A program made the position numbers and the translations under genes. From the NCBI RefSeq assembly GCF_000725885.1, contig NZ_JODR01000039.1, positions 1-41,216 of the forward strand: DNA of 41,216 nucleotides, written 5' to 3'. The stretch is from Streptomyces albus subsp. albus (lineage in GTDB: Bacteria > Actinomycetota > Actinomycetes > Streptomycetales > Streptomycetaceae). Below the pieces are notes generated by a model, which saw only the letters and a list, made by a program, of their open reading frames with translations, had not been told where the DNA came from and did not search any database. Below, piece by piece: positions 40,921-41,216 of this stretch. Positions within the stretch are counted from its first letter, which is position 1. Each line of letters begins with the position of its first letter.

Positions 40921-41216
40921 TCAGGCGGTCGGGCCCTGTTCCCCGTTGGACCGGCCGGTGACGGAGCGGGAGTCCCCGTGGTACTGCGGGTCGATGGCGT
41001 TGGCCGCGCCCAGCGCGGTGAGCAGCCAGGCGTCGTCGCGGGTGCGCAGCCGGGCGGCCTCGCGGTGCGCCAGCGCGGCCTCCAGTTCGTCGAGGGCTTC
41101 CGCCAGCCGGGGACTGTCGGGGCCGCCGGCGGAGGCGTCCAGGACGCGCTGCCGCGCCTCGGCGACGCCGGCTTTCGCGTCTTCGTAGATCAGGTCGAAT
41201 TGAGCCTTGTCCGGGT
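40921..41216 (-). CDS. C-terminal part of an unknown protein (starts beyond the window)
   Basis: A minus-strand frame enters at the window edge and stops at TGA 40921-40923. The visible 97 residues are helical and charged (QFDLIYEDAKAGVAEARQRV, LAEALDELEAALAHREAARL, then DDAWLLTALGAANAIDPQYH), with strong streptomycete third-position bias. The family is not recognised. It is upstream of and parallel to the egt operon, 170 bases from egtA. Confidence 0.6.
   Translation of the reverse strand, partial: PDKAQFDLIYEDAKAGVAEARQRVLDASAGGPDSPRLAEALDELEAALAHREAARLRTRDDAWLLTALGAANAIDPQYHGDSRSVTGRSNGEQGPTA

Overview
The window has the look of a Streptomyces chromosome. It is very GC-rich, coding frames have G or C at almost every third codon position, GTG starts are common, and genes are packed with GTGA/ATGA overlaps. 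Families typical of the genus are present (csnR-K operon, egtABCD, DUF5134/M56 pair, DUF6083, Methyltransf_19, SpoIIE-type phosphatase). No rRNA, tRNA, insertion sequence, integrase or CRISPR array was recognised.

Left part (1-9.2 kb): the tail of an unknown gene; a beta-propeller lactonase preceded by a DasR-like operator; a convergent CbiX-type sirohydrochlorin chelatase; a ung / BadF-type sugar kinase pair coupled by a GTGA overlap; a frameshifted BNR-repeat protein; a DUF6214-like protein; and a divergent pair of exported proteins (His-rich DUF305 lipoprotein and LVIVD-repeat protein).

Middle (9.2-20 kb): a TetR regulator with its own operator, a Methyltransf_19 methyltransferase behind a perfect 16-bp inverted repeat, a PAP2 phosphatase, an alpha/beta hydrolase, the M56 peptidase/DUF5134 pair with a Crp-like site, a truncated sigma-like protein, an unknown 503-residue protein behind a 554-bp gene-free gap, a DUF6083 zinc-ribbon protein, a GNAT acetyltransferase and a frameshifted mycothiol-dependent-type isomerase.

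20.0-27.1 kb on the minus strand is the six-gene csnR-K operon: ROK repressor, solute-binding lipoprotein, two permeases, GH4 glycosidase and kinase. It is known from S. coelicolor for uptake of chitosan-derived glucosamine oligosaccharides. A perfect ROK-type operator lies just upstream of csnR.

27.9-32.9 kb holds a very small class I lanthipeptide locus: a 54-residue FxLD-type precursor with three C-terminal cysteines, a full-length LanB dehydratase and a LanC cyclase. No transporter, protease, immunity gene or methyltransferase is next to it. Inverted and tandem repeats surround the precursor gene. This is the most promising undescribed item in the window.

32.9-41.2 kb: a tautomerase with an upstream palindrome, a multidomain PAS/GAF/SpoIIE phosphatase with a frameshift inside its C-terminal ATPase domain, the ergothioneine operon egtA-B-C-D on the minus strand, and the C-terminus of an unknown gene. 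The three apparent frameshifts in the window all fall in runs of C, which suggests base-call errors in homopolymers more than three independent gene losses.
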